Assembly (NCBI GenBank): GCA_024760905.1
Contig: CM045732.1
Location: forward strand, 57,707,496 to 57,771,495
Direction: 5' to 3'
Origin: Plotosus lineatus
Taxonomy: Eukaryota; Chordata; Actinopteri; Siluriformes; Plotosidae
DNA length: 64,000 nt
The notes under the pieces were generated by a model. The model did no database searches. It was given only the letters and a program-made list of their open reading frames with translations, and was not told the origin of the DNA. Both the position numbers and the translations under genes were made by a program. Positions within the stretch are counted from its first letter, which is position 1; the number at the start of each line of letters is the position of its first letter. Below are positions 1-23,652 of the stretch, piece after piece.

Positions 1-423
1 CCATTTAAATTTTTAAGTGGGTCACAAATTCAGGTTGTGTCAAAAACATTTTCCAGGACCTGAAGGTTAGTCCCAGGATTCCTCGTGTTCATAATTTGAT
101 ACTTTTGCTTTTTTGAGTGTGTATTTACTGAATAATTAATAGTACTGAATTGCATACTTAATAGCTGAAGATGACCATAATGCACTTTATCTAATTACTA
201 ATATAAATCCTTTTTATTAATATTGTGTCTTGGTTTAATCCAAACAGACAAAGTACAGTATATATTTTGTTAATCACCTGTGGATAACAAGTTAATTAAA
301 TCAGATGTGATTGAGCAGGGAGGGTAACCCTGGCATAAACTTCACTGTAAACCATGCACCCAGGACACATATTTGTACAGTAAAAGTATAATTAAAAAAA
401 AAAATTACAAAAATCAGCTCTAC
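1..423. other. kcnk10 intron, nothing recognised
   Basis: AT-rich sequence 3' of the last visible kcnk10 exon (transcript sense). It begins with the GTAGAG donor at 423. No further kcnk10 exon or repeat family was recognised. Confidence 0.5.
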
Positions 424-12451
<12,028 letters not shown>

Positions 12452-13079
12452 CGTGTTTTTTTTTTTTTTTTTTTTTTTTTATAGCCGAGAAGATGAGATC
12501 TTTTAATTACTTGTATATAAATTTGCTGAAAAGCATTTCGGTTATATTGGAGTTAAAATATTTCCGTAAAGAAGGAACTGTGCTGAGACCTGGTCGACTG
12601 GCTCCTTTTATGCCTTGGATGCTGAGCCTCCCCATCGTCATACTGTTATTGTCTGAGGTAGTAATTTCTGTCCGCACGGGAGCGCGCATCATGCCCGTGC
12701 ACGCCTCTGTACAATAGATCGGTGGTCTTTTTATTCAACATCACACCCACATAGTATCATTCTACTGTATGGTTCATGAAAAATAGCAAGAACGAACGAG
12801 TTAAATAGATAAAGCAGATGAAATATTTGTGGATAGAAAACCTTTGTGTTGTACCCGACTGCATCTTATCAGTCAGCCACTTTGTTTAAAAATCTCACGA
12901 CGTGAAAGCCCTTAATTCATATGAGAATAGATAGAATACACAAAACAGAATATCATTAAATACAAATCATGAAAAACAGACACACAGTAAAATTTAAACT
13001 CGTTTTACTTACTGGTTCCTGGTTCCTGAGTGGATGCTGATGGTTTCCCGGTCAGAAGGTCTATTCCCGTAGACACGTG

Positions 13080-13185
13080 GGGGGGGGGGGGGGGTAAGAC
13101 ATCAGCTGCGCCCAACAGCCAACAGCGACACCCCCCCCCACACACACACCCTACCCCGCCACACACACACACACACACACACACT
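13080..13185. repeat. G-run and C/CA-rich low-complexity tract
   Basis: A run of about 16 G is followed within 35 bases by C-rich and (CA)n tracts. It lies between kcnk10 and spata7. Confidence 0.8.
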
Positions 13186-13374
13186 ACCATACTGAATAGG
13201 GTGTGAGGGAAGTACACAGTATAGTATAGTACTAACTTAAACACTTCAGCTCTCGTGCGTAGGGCGGGCTCAGACTACATTAAATTATCACTGATTGATT
13301 GTACTGAGCAGAACCATTTCAAAACAGCACCTGTATTGCCAATACAAAATTATATTTCCAATATCAGGATCATT

Positions 13375-13500
13375 CATTCGTTCATCTTCTAATCCGTTTA
13401 ATCATATAGTACTTCGTATTGCTTCGCCCATCTCAGCCGACTCTGGGCGAGGGCGGAGTACACACTGGACAGCTCGCTCGGCCATTGCAGGAACAACACT
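13375..13500 (-). mobile_element. SINE tail fragment
   Basis: Matches the body/tail of other copies (CCCATCTCAGCCGACTCTGG, GAGTACACACTGGACAGCTC). It runs into a (CT)n(CA)n microsatellite at 13511-13553. Confidence 0.65.
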
Positions 13501-13511
13501 CAAACAACCAA

Positions 13512-13551
<40 letters not shown>

Positions 13552-13631
13552 ACTTGGATCAGGATCGTTTCGGATAAATTTTATTCTTGTTCAATGAAAA
13601 TCTTTTCAGTACTGGGTTGCAATCTACATAT

Positions 13632-13690
13632 ATCAGTGGTTCTGAACCTGGGTTCGATCGAACCCCAGGGGTTCGACGGAGCCTCTGCCG
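13632..13690. mobile_element. hAT-like terminal fragment
   Basis: Contains CAGTGGTTCTGAACCTGGG and CCCCAGGGGTTCGACGGAG, a type of terminus common in fish hAT-like repeats. The other end was not found. Assignment is from memory. Confidence 0.35.
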
Positions 13691-14199
13691 TGGAGCTCAC
13701 TGGAATAAATCATTGGAATAAATTAAAAAAAAAACTCTCATTGGAATAAATTAAAAGATTTAAAAAGGGATATAAAGCGTATGTGTAGTTTTTAAGATGT
13801 GCATTGCAGGGTGCAGGAACCACCTGGTGACCCCTGTTGTTATCTCTTAATAATGCATGAAATTGTCGGCTTCTTAAGGCAGATGCATCTATTAATAATG
13901 ACAGAACAGTGCAGGAGGATTTAATGATCTTGTGCCATAAGTGCACATAAAATATTTAAACGGACAGGGTTGTCATGTTTTGCGTTCTGTCGTAATTACA
14001 AATATGACCATCCGTGCGATTTACATAATTTCAAGAGGTTCGTTTTTGCTGATCCACTCCACTGAGTTGGAGGACTCAAATAAATTGAAGCCACTGGCCG
14101 CCATATTATTACTCTCTACTTCCGTGAAATATGGTTACTGTACTGACGACGTAGCTAATAAACTCAATTATGAGGTAATATCTTAAAAAATGAATGCGA

Positions 14200-14312
<113 letters not shown>

Positions 14313-14439
14313 GTCATAATATACTTGCAAAATATCTATTCCTCTCCTGTCATCTTTTTGATTTTGTAAATTCGACTAAATATATATTATTATATATTAA
14401 GCGTCTGTTTAATCAGTCAGGGAAGTACTCATACGGCGT

Positions 14440-14749
14440 TCCAGATCCATGTAATTCATGATTTAGCAATGACTGGGGAGTACCAATATGGTGACCGCGC
14501 GGCTTCAATGTCCCACGCGCCCGTGATGACGTGCTTCTGTAATACGTATCAACACAGCAACCGTCATGGCGACCAAGACGCTTTGTTGTAAAAGCGGTTG
14601 CTTTCTAGTTAGCTAGTTTGAAAGATATTATGCTTTTCTCTCTATCAGTCGGTAGGCAGGAACATTTCTGGATGTTTTTGTTGATAACTTTGACATGTTG
14701 ACGGAAGTAGCTGTTTCTAGTTACGGCCCACTTGTGTTCTGAGTACAGT
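14440..14749 (+). promoter_or_regulatory. presumed spata7 promoter/5' UTR
   Basis: CpG content rises here relative to the AT-rich flanks (GACCGCGCGG, CCCACGCGCCCG). It contains a CRE-like TGATGACGTG near 14524 and, at 14561-14573, CCGTCATGGCGAC, whose right half resembles an RFX X-box half-site. The upstream ATGs at 14564 and 14748-14760 leave the true transcription start uncertain. Confidence 0.4.
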
Positions 14750-17700
14750 ATGGGATATTTGGCTGTGTGTCCAATCATGGCTGGAAAGCGAGGTAGGGGT
14801 GATATACCACTACTGAAATGACTTACTCATGAGCTGGTGCTCTACTGGTGTATTTTAAAATTATTTTTAAATTATTTATAAATGCTTTAATAATGTTGAC
14901 ATCTTGTTAGTAATTTTCTCATTTAAAATATGTAAACATTAAGTATGATTTTTTTATTATTGTTAATTTGGTTGTCTGTCCAATGTCTGTGCTTGTTTAT
15001 GGGAAATATCTCTCCGGTATGCTGGGTGTACTTTGTTATTTATATCTTTAAATTAAATTATGTTATTAAGTTTATGTGTGTTGATACAAACGCCTTGGCG
15101 CCTTTCCAGCATTTTACCCCAACGCGACTGGCAAGCTGAGTCATCAACGCACTATTGAAGATAACATGATCGCTCATCACAAAAGGGTGTATTCAGCGAA
15201 AGGTAAGTCATAGACTTACTATTCGACATCAATTATTTTTATTGTTATAATTACTATGAAATGCAGCTCCTAGTAATAACACAATGACCATGATGAGTGA
15301 GCACGACACCTGTGCTTCATGTAGTTCGATTACTTTAATTTTTTTAGAATATACCAACGGATAATACTGTATATTGTATTTCTGTGTGCTTTTCTAAATA
15401 TATTTTGTATTTTAAATGCTTACAACTGAATCCTACTGGCTCGTTATCTCGCCATATATGCGGCGGATTTGTTTTAAATTCTCTATGCGGGACAAAATCC
15501 AGAAAACGAGGTCTGCAATTGTCCAGAATTAAATCCTGTGACGTAAACGTTATGGGAACGACACAGACACGCCTCTGCAGAGTCATTTCCATTTGTCATT
15601 TTTTTTATGCGACTGAGGGTTGATCAAGAGCCCAGCAGTGGTGTTAGAGCTTGAACCCTTGACCTTTTGGATCAGTAATACAGAGCCTAGCCACTGAGCC
15701 ACTTAAAATTGGTGTGCGTATATGTCGTTTCTAAGGTGTACAGTTTTTCATAATTTACTCTTCAAGATAGTAGTGACATGATTAGGGGTATTATGAATCT
15801 GAGCTAAAATTAGGAATTAAACTTTTGCCTTGGGTTACCAGCTGCAGTGGTCGTGCTTAATTTTTATTCCCTTTTTTATAGCATCCAGTGTACTGTTGGA
15901 ATCCTCCCATTTAAAATATATTATTATAATAAACATATGATCTGACAGATTATTTATGATTTCTCTTACAAAAAGAAAGTATGGCTTGGTGTCAGCAAGT
16001 CTCCCGTATCAGGTAATATTTACATGAAAAGAAATGTGGCCAAGAACCTTTGACCTACTACGTATATGATCTTGTTCACCATTTGAACTACTGGGGGGGA
16101 CAGTGACAACCTTGTGGAGAGTGGGACTCGAACCCCCAACCTTTGGATCAGTGATCCAGCACCCTATGCCACTAGACCACCACTGCCAACAAAAAAGGGT
16201 TGTTGTGTTGAGCAATTTTCTGATGAAACAGTGTGGGACATTAGGACCCACAGGAATTGGGGTATTAATCAAGCATGGTTCCCAATACCCCAAAAGATAA
16301 TGTGAATTTCTGGACTTACATGTATTGTACGACATTTCAAAATATGTGTGCTACAGATTTTTAAGTGTGGATCCTGACCCTGACATACAAGGAGATTGTC
16401 TTACGCATTCAGGAGTATGAGCTTAGCTGATATTGTTGTGATGGTCCTTCCTTATTGCCACGTGTTTTTATACGCTATACATACACAAGCCTGAAACACC
16501 AGTGTCAGCAAGAATGAAAGGAAAAGTGTACAAGACGGTGGTGAGGCCAGCGATGTTGTATGGCTTAGAAACAGTGGCGCTGAGGAAAAGGCAGGAGGCA
16601 GAGCTGGAGGTTGCAGAGATGAAAATGCTGAGGTTCTCTCTGGGAGTAACAAGGATGGATAGGATCAGAAATGAGTACATCAGAGGGACAGCCCATGTAA
16701 GATGTTTTGGAAACAAAGTCAGAGAGGCTAGCTTGAGATGGTTTGGACATGTACAGAGGAGGGATAGTGAGTATATTGGCAGTAGGATGCTGAGGTTGGA
16801 ACCACCAGACAGAAGGCCTAGAGGAAGACCAAAGAAGAGATTTATGGATGTGGTGAAGGAAGACATGAAGGTCGTTGGAGTCAGGGAGGAAGATGCAGAG
16901 GACAGGGTGAGATGGAGGCGGATGATTTGCTGTGGCAACCCCTGAAGGGAACAGCCGAAAGGAAAAGAAGAAGAAGATACACAAGCCTGAAACGCCAGTG
17001 GAAAGTACAGTACAGTACAGTAAAGTCTATTGGGCTTTTGCACTCGTGCCTACTGGTTCATCCTGGTTTCTGTTGCTTCCCTTCCTTCTTGCAGCGATGT
17101 TAGTCTTTTACCAATTACCTTCCCAGTATTTTTACCGGAACCCATTAATAATGGTGGCTAGACAGTGGTGAAGACCTTGCTCAGGTGTCTTAGTATGGTG
17201 AGGGTCTAGTGGGGATTCAAACCCATGACCTGTTGATCCTAAGCCTTGCTCCCTAATCACTATACCACCAGCACCCAATGTAATGGGGTATTAACATTCT
17301 TTATCTCTTTTCCCCATATTCAGCTGTTGTGGACTGTTCGGTACCCAAAAGTATGCGCTGTGATGTAAAATGTAAGTTTACTGCATTACATACTTTTGCA
17401 TTATGCATTACACTACCGGGAGGAAAAATGATCCATTTGGATTCATACAAACAAATACCTCAACTTAAAACTTTTGGATTGAATAATTACTGCAGTGTTT
17501 GTTTTGTTGTCGTCAATGCTTTTAACTCTGACCAATGCAGTGAGTAGCTTCACTCGTTTTTATATACTTTTTTTTTTTTTTTTTTTTTAATAACAATATT
17601 TGGGCTCACATTCTAGCAGGTTATTCAGGAAACATAAAGTGCGATGTTCACACATGAATTGACCACCATAGAATTTTGGTCTAAACCTATTTAAATGCTT

Positions 17701-20551
17701 TTGAGATATGACCGAGAGGACATCTTTACCCTGTGGTTTGGCCCATCATCAAAACAAGACCTTGGTGTAAAATGTATGCAACTTTGGATGGAAATAAATG
17801 TCAGTGTATGAGTTGGTCAAGATGAGATTTTTTTTTCAGCCAAGCAATGTATATAACAGAACAATTCATGCTCATTTTCATTTTTTGCTTTATGTATATA
17901 GATCTTGACCAAATGCGACATGAACAGAAAAAAAAACACATGTCTGAGAGGGCACAATCAGTAAGGTCTCTTTCACAAAGAAGCCTCAAGTTGGATAACA
18001 TTATCTCTTGCTCATCCAGAAATGTGAGATGATTTCCACTGTTTTGATTGTGAGTGAAATTTTTATAGATGCACAAAGTAGAGAATTTAAGACTTTTTGT
18101 TTCTTTTGCAGGTAAGGCCCTCTGCTCGAAGTGCCGAGAGTGCCTGTTTTAACACAGGTGGCTTTAGCATGTCCTCACCAAGGTTCAGTACTTCATTCCA
18201 TTGTAAACAAATTGTTTATCCTTCCCAAATGGCTACACAGTCTCAGTACAAATGTCGACCATCTTCAGATCTAGGTTACAAAAGCTCAAAATCTCAAAGG
18301 CACCACTTTGCACTTTCAAGTGCCACATCTTCAAGTCCAGAGCAGTTTAAAAGTTTTCAAGACCCTGCACAGAAAACCTACAGTGGTGATATTCTTTTTA
18401 AACATGCCCACTGCTTCACACAAGAAAAGCCTTTCACCCCCAGAACTCTGAAAAAAGATTGCAAGTCTTCACTGTCAACTTATCGGTATTACACTCCTGC
18501 AAGTCGTAAAGGTGCAAAAGAACTGACATTGTCCAAATATCATCAACCAGAAATGCAGCAAAGAAGGTACAGTGTTACAGATGATTTGGGAGTTTTTAAT
18601 TTGTGATTTTTATGATTTCGTTACCACTGAATTTCTTGAAATATGTTCCTCATATTTCTAGTCATACATGTAGTTTACCTTTATCCTTCAGACATAATTC
18701 ATAAATTCCTGACTACAGTTGTGTTTACGGCATCATTTTTACCATTTACATGTTGTCAAAAAATGTTGACAGCATGTAAGTCACAATGCAGTCACAATAA
18801 AGCTCTCTCTATTCTTTTTTGAATCTTACTTATTTATCTGGACCATCACATAGAGTTTGTTGATAAGTGTGATGTGGCATGGATCTTTTATAGGCTGCCA
18901 ATGCATTGTCATGGTTACAAGGTGATCTGTGGCTGTTTGGTTTTACCCTGTAAAAAAATACTTATGAAACATACCATAATGCTTGATGTCGCCTGCTCTC
19001 TTTCTCCATAGCAAGCAAAAATCTTCAACACCACCAGACTCACCCCAGGTAAATTTGCTAAACTATTGCGATATGCACATCATTCCTATGCTGCTTCATG
19101 TTATATTGTTGGAGTTAATTTTTGACTTGCATGGCTATAATTTGCTTATTTCCACAGCAATGCAGTCTTGACCATGAGTGGTCTGATGAAGAGTCAAATG
19201 TATTTGAACAAGGCACCAGCAATAAATATAGACCTAGTGATTTTTTTCTTAGTTCCTCAAGGTGAGAAGCACATTATATAATTACACACTTGGAGCGTAT
19301 TGTTTTTATCAAACACTGTGGAGTGTGATGTACACGACATATGCTGATTTGTTTTATAGGGTGTCACCAGAGGGGATGAGATCTCCGATCATGAGAAAAG
19401 TAACAGCAGAGTAAGCATAATCTCATATTTGTCTTTAATATTTGTTAACATGATCATTTTCTTTGATATTGGTGGGTATTGATATTGTGAGTTTATAATA
19501 GATCATATTGAGCATACAAAATGTTGAAAACAAAAATGTCACAATTTCCAGAAATATGTCCATGTTCATCCTTGTGTTTTTGGGGTTTTTTTGTTTGTTT
19601 TTTTTTTTAAAGAGAGGAAGAACTAATGTACCTGCAGTTTATTACTGATATAACAAATGAGCTTGTACTCCGGGGCCTCTATTCTGACAGGTTGGTTTTC
19701 TGACTTTTATCTTTTGTGTGCACAAAGCTTTTCCACAATTGTTAACAATGGCACTGTTTTCATAGAGTATTGGAACGAGTGTTTGAGCGGCACATTGATA
19801 TGAATAAACATCGGTTATCTAGAGTGAGTATTATTTAAACACCTAATGTTACTGGAATGTAATTGAAAGTTTATTTTTAATAGATCTTAGTAAAAAAAAA
19901 AAAAAAAAAGCATGGCAGATTGACTTAGCTCAGTTACTATATTGTTTTTTCTTTATAATTTTTATATCATCTGCTAGCTGTAACCCATTTCAGATAGTAG
20001 GTTGTTTACACTGTCATTTTTTAAAATCTAACACAAATTTTCATGTTCATATTTATCATAAGGACAAAATGCTCTGCCTCCTGGAAGACCTAAAGAATGA
20101 TTTGCAAAAACCCTTTTCATCCAGCATTATGGTTATTGAGAAGAAGGAGAGAGATTGTTCATTGCTGCACAGATACAGTGACTCAAGTCTTCAGCCAGAC
20201 TTAGAACATTTAGTGACCAATGATACCAGTTTTCCTTTTGGTACACCCTTAGGGGATAAGGACAGATGGGGACATGATGGTTTCACTCATGAATTAGATA
20301 CTACATCAGTGAATGACAAGTCTGTTCAACAAGAAGATAAGGCTCTCATGGACCTGGACCAAAATCATAAGAATGAAAATGCTGTATCGACCAGTTTGGA
20401 AGATGTCAAGGATCAGAGCTGTGTAGATAATGATGACCTTGATGAACTCGGAAGAAGCATGGCAGCGTCCCTAAACGTGTCTGAGTTCCACAGCTCACAA
20501 GAGCTCACTGAACGAGAGTCATCAGTGAAACTTAGTGATGAAGAGTTTTGA
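14750..20551 (+). CDS. spata7: spata7, spermatogenesis-associated protein 7 homologue
   Basis: Ciliary protein of the photoreceptor connecting cilium; human mutations cause Leber congenital amaurosis 3. Exons: 14750(or 14777)-14792, 15110-15202, 17324-17371, 17902-18023, 18112-18566, 19012-19048, 19158-19261, 19360-19410, 19613-19690, 19766-19823, 20063-20551. All junctions are GT/AG and the phases agree. The product is 516 residues from the ATG at 14777, or 525 from the in-frame ATG at 14750 (human about 599). Conserved stretches, numbered from 14777: AKAVVDCSVP (about 35-45); PFTPRTLKK through YRYYTPA (about 200-225); and the EELMYL...VLERVFERHI block (about 309-352), close to human EELLYL...FLERLFERHI. 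The tail is acidic and Ser-rich. The segment matching human exon 2 (LFKGHLSTK) was not found between 14793 and 15109; because exon 1 and the next exon are both phase 1, the frame is kept without it. Stop is TGA at 20549. Confidence 0.9.
15640..15706 (-). mobile_element. SINE head fragment
   Basis: The minus strand reads AAGTGGCTCAGTGGCTAGGC and a B-box-like GGGTTCAAGCTC. This is a tRNA-like head with no recognisable body; it lies in spata7 intron 2. Confidence 0.45.
16088..16190 (-). mobile_element. SINE head fragment
   Basis: The minus strand has GGTGGTCTAGTGGCATAGGG, B box GGGTTCGAGTCCC and CACAAGGTTGTCACTGTCCC. This is the first third of the main SINE, inside spata7 intron 2. Confidence 0.8.
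16505..16976 (+). mobile_element. 5'-truncated RTE-type LINE with 24-bp target duplication
   Basis: The copy encodes the C-terminal part of the LINE protein without stops ([44 protein letters not shown]). It ends with the 3' terminus CCCCTGAAGGGAACAGCCGA. Near-identical 24-bp repeats at 16481-16504 and 16977-17000 (one mismatch) flank it, as expected for target-primed insertion into spata7 intron 2. Confidence 0.92.
17110..17278 (-). mobile_element. tRNA-derived SINE (second copy of the 1715-1982 type)
   Basis: The right end reads on the minus strand as a tRNA-like head (GGTGGTATAGTGATTAGGG). TTACCTTCCCAGTAT at the left matches the element at 1715-1982. It lies just upstream of spata7 exon 3. 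Confidence 0.65.
18796..18801 (+). promoter_or_regulatory. possible intronic polyadenylation signal in spata7
   Basis: An AATAAA lies inside intron 5. If the donor at 18567 is not used, the frame reads on for 13 codons to a TGA at 18604 and this hexamer follows 190 bases later. A short isoform ending after the YRYYTPA region is therefore possible. Confidence 0.25.
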
Positions 20552-20828
20552 CATATACTTATTTATTTTAGTTCAAGTATTCACTTACCTTTCCGAAGGC
20601 AAGTAACTATACCAAAGACACACTGCTGAGTATTTATTTAAAAGTCTTCTGGTCTCAGGTATAAATTTAGGTTTTTTTTTGTTTGTTTGTTTGTTTTTAT
20701 AAGTACAGTTTTGGTTCATGAAGCCATCAAAATATAACTTCTCTTTATTTGTAGTTTCTATCCAAAGCAGGAAAGATAAGGAGAGGGGACATTGCTGCAG
20801 ATAATGTTTGTCCGGCTCACAGTTGCTT

Positions 20829-20834
20829 AATAAA
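20829..20834 (+). promoter_or_regulatory. candidate spata7 polyadenylation signal
   Basis: An AATAAA hexamer lies 278 bases after the spata7 stop codon. It is the first perfect hexamer in the expected 3' UTR. No cleavage site can be proved from sequence. Confidence 0.5.
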
Positions 20835-20978
20835 TATCGTAAATATTTTTTTAATGTACACCAGATTACTGAAAACTAAATGGCGCTCATGAAATGTTGA
20901 TCTGTGTGTATTGTTGTATAGTTACTGTACAAGAAAGTTATAAAAGAAACTTAAGAATTTTGCTTTTCTTGCACACCT

Positions 20979-21250
20979 CTTCTTCTTTTCCTTTCGGCTG
21001 TTCCCTTCAGGGGTCGGCACAGCAAGTCATCCGCCTCCATCTCACCCTGTCCTCTGCATCTTCTTCTCTCACTCCAACGACCTTCATGTCTTCCTTCACC
21101 ACATCCATGAATCGTCTCTTTGGTCTTCCTCTAGGCCTTCTGCCTGGTAGTTTCAACCTCAGCGTCCTACTGCCAATATACTCACTATCCCTCCTCTGTA
21201 CATGTCCAAACCATCTCAATCTAGCCTGTCTGACTTTGTCTCCAAAATGC
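20979..21250 (-). mobile_element. 5'-truncated RTE-type LINE fragment
   Basis: The minus strand encodes [29 protein letters not shown] and [16 protein letters not shown]. The 3' end is at the left (CCTTTCGGCTGTTCCCTTCA on the plus strand). It lies just downstream of spata7. Confidence 0.9.
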
Positions 21251-21395
21251 TCACCATGAAACGTCACTGCAACGTCGCCATGAAACATCGCCGCGATGCT
21301 ACAATGTGACGTCGTCGCTACATCGCAAAAAGACATCACCGAGACGTCCCGACGGTAACGTCGCCAGGAAACATCGCCGCGACGTCACAATGAAC
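21250..21395. repeat. CpG-rich degenerate short repeat (ACGTCRCCATGAAACATCGC-like)
   Basis: The words ACGTC, CATCGC, GAAAC and CGCCGCGA recur irregularly about every 10-14 bases (AACGTCGCCATGAAACATCG, then GAGACGTCCCG, then AACGTCGCCAGGAAACATCG). The stretch abuts the truncated LINE fragment and stands out from AT-rich flanks. I do not recognise it. Confidence 0.75.
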
Positions 21396-21903
21396 CGTAA
21401 TAAATGTTGAACTATAAAAGAGTTGCAAAGGCTGAAATAATCAAAATATTGCAAATCTATTGAAGAAAAATTCAGTATTTGGTCTTCAGAAATAAGCCAT
21501 GTATTGTTCGAAGCACTAATTAATTATTGAGGTTTGTTTAACTCTACCATAAAGAGAACCTATTCTGCTGAGACTAATTTGAAAACTTTTTTCAGAGCTC
21601 ATGCAAGTTTATTTTATTCTGAATAGGCTTCTACAGTACTATTTATAATTTTACTGGTATGGTTAACCTATGCATGGTAGCAAAGTCATATGTCTGTTGG
21701 ATGAACTGCGGTGGGTTGAACGCGCAGTCCAGGGGCTCAATTGTGCTCAGTCTGATAACCCTGGAGGAGGTGTTGCCTGGTACAGAGTTCATGCCCTGTA
21801 GGCTCAGCTGCTCTTTCAGTCTTTGTGGGATTTTATTGAAAGGTTACAACATATATTGAATAGTTAGCTAAGGTCTAATGAACAGCACACTGGCATAATT
21901 GTC

Positions 21904-21904
<1 letters not shown>

Positions 21905-21967
<63 letters not shown>

Positions 21968-21970
21968 CGT
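21905..21970. repeat. (TG)n(CG)n microsatellite
   Basis: About 27 TG units passing into a short CG run. Confidence 0.95.
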
Positions 21971-22399
21971 GTGCGCGTCCAGCTGAGAGTGTTAGGTAAA
22001 GAGCAGTTGTTCAGTTAGATTCACTTAAGTTTGCAAATCAGTCCATTTGTTATAGGGGCAGGTTTTTGGGTGCCATAGTACTAGCCTCTTGAAGCACCTG
22101 TTAATTATTGGTGTGGTTGAGGCAGGACACAGTTAACTTCTTCAGTACTATGTTGGCTCTAGTGAGGCGGGTAGAGACCACTGCCATGCTCAGGGAGGTG
22201 TTGAAAATAATTTCAGAGTTATTGCCAGCTGGTCAGTGTATCCTCTGTGCACATGACCAGATATTTATTCCGGTCTAGCAGTTTTACATAGATTGGCTCT
22301 GTACTGAACTAACGTCAGCTCTGGTTAGACATTGGACCTGGTCATCAGAGGGAGGGATGTTTTTTCTCACTGGATCTTTGTTTTATGCCACTTCTGAAG

Positions 22400-22715
22400 A
22401 AATACTTTAACACTCAGCTGAAGCCTATCTTGGCAGACACTGGACAAAGGCAGGATACACCCTGAACAGTTCCCCAGACCATTGCAGGTCCAACACATGC
22501 TACCATTCACACGCACCTAGGAGCAATGTGGAACAGCCAGTTAGCTTAATGTGCAAAGATTGTGGACGGAAATTGTAATACGCTGAGGAAACCCACACAA
22601 TCACAGAGAGAACATGCAAACTACACAGAAATGCCCCAGGCACTGACTAAAACCAAGGACATTCTTGCTGTGAGGTGGCCATGCTCACCACTACACCATT
22701 GTACTACCTAGTACC
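22400..22715 (-). mobile_element. tRNA-derived SINE
   Basis: An old copy. AGAGAACATGCAAACT, CAGAAATGCCCCAGGCA and CTTGCTGTGAGGTGGCCATG match the reverse of the 3396-3715 type. Confidence 0.75.
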
Positions 22716-23294
22716 AATCCAGAACGTAGTTCGCATTACTACCGATTTCCATGAGAGGGAATTTTTCTATAAAGATATTTGCTCCCAACATCTTTCCTCA
22801 AACCCACATATTGTATATTTTTTCAATGGTATTCTTTTGTAGTTCATTGGAGTGATAGTGATGTACTCGCACCTAAGTTGCTTTCTATACAAGCAAGGGG
22901 AACAAATTGCCCCTTTCAACTTTCCTCTATGTTTATATGGTCACTCTCACATCAGTGACAAGCCAGAAAACAGACAACACACAAGAAAACCACTGGAAAA
23001 GAACCACACATCTGCGCTAATACAGCAGACGCTATTATTGTGTGCTGTGATGTGTTTGTAGTTTATAAATTTTTGCACTGATTTATTATTTGCATTGAAT
23101 GATGTTTCTTTTTATGACAACGCAACAAAAAATTATATATTAATTAACCTGCTATTCTTACAGAGAATCACTGATAAAATATTTAGTTTTTCGTAATTGT
23201 TAAATGTTTTTAGGTTAAGGGAATGTCTGAGAAGGGGGAAGGTGCTAATTCTACATCTCCTTAACATTTATTTAATAAATAAAAATTAAATATT

Positions 23295-23652
23295 TATTCA
23301 TTCATTCATTCATTTTCTGTAACCGCAGTAAAGTCCTAATTAGGGTTGCGGGGAGGCTGGCACCCATTCCAGCCGACTCCGGGTGAGGGCAGAGTACATC
23401 TGGACAGCTCGCCAGGCCATCACAGGGTGGAGACACACTGACGGCTTTGTAGCCGACTCCTGTCTAAAGTCAGCAATGGTTCTTTTACATGAACCTCAGA
23501 CCATAGGCAGTGAGAGACATGGCTGGCAGTTAGCTGCACTGCGGGGTGGGGGGGGGGGGTAGTACAGTGACCGCCTGTGGTGGGTGGGGCTTGAACCCCC
23601 AACCTTTGGAACAGTGATCCAGCACCTATACCACTAGGCCACAACTGCCCAC
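23295..23652 (-). mobile_element. full-length tRNA-derived SINE
   Basis: The reversed tail (TCATTCATTTTCTGTAACCG, TAATTAGGGTTGCGGGGAGG) leads through the body (GTGAGAGACATGGCTGG) to a clear tRNA-like head at the right end (GTGGCCTAGTGGTATAGG on the minus strand). Confidence 0.85.

Noticed and set aside
16468..17043. Minus-strand ORF of 191 codons
   Set aside because: It is antisense to the LINE C-terminal domain; a similar antisense ORF appears at each LINE copy.
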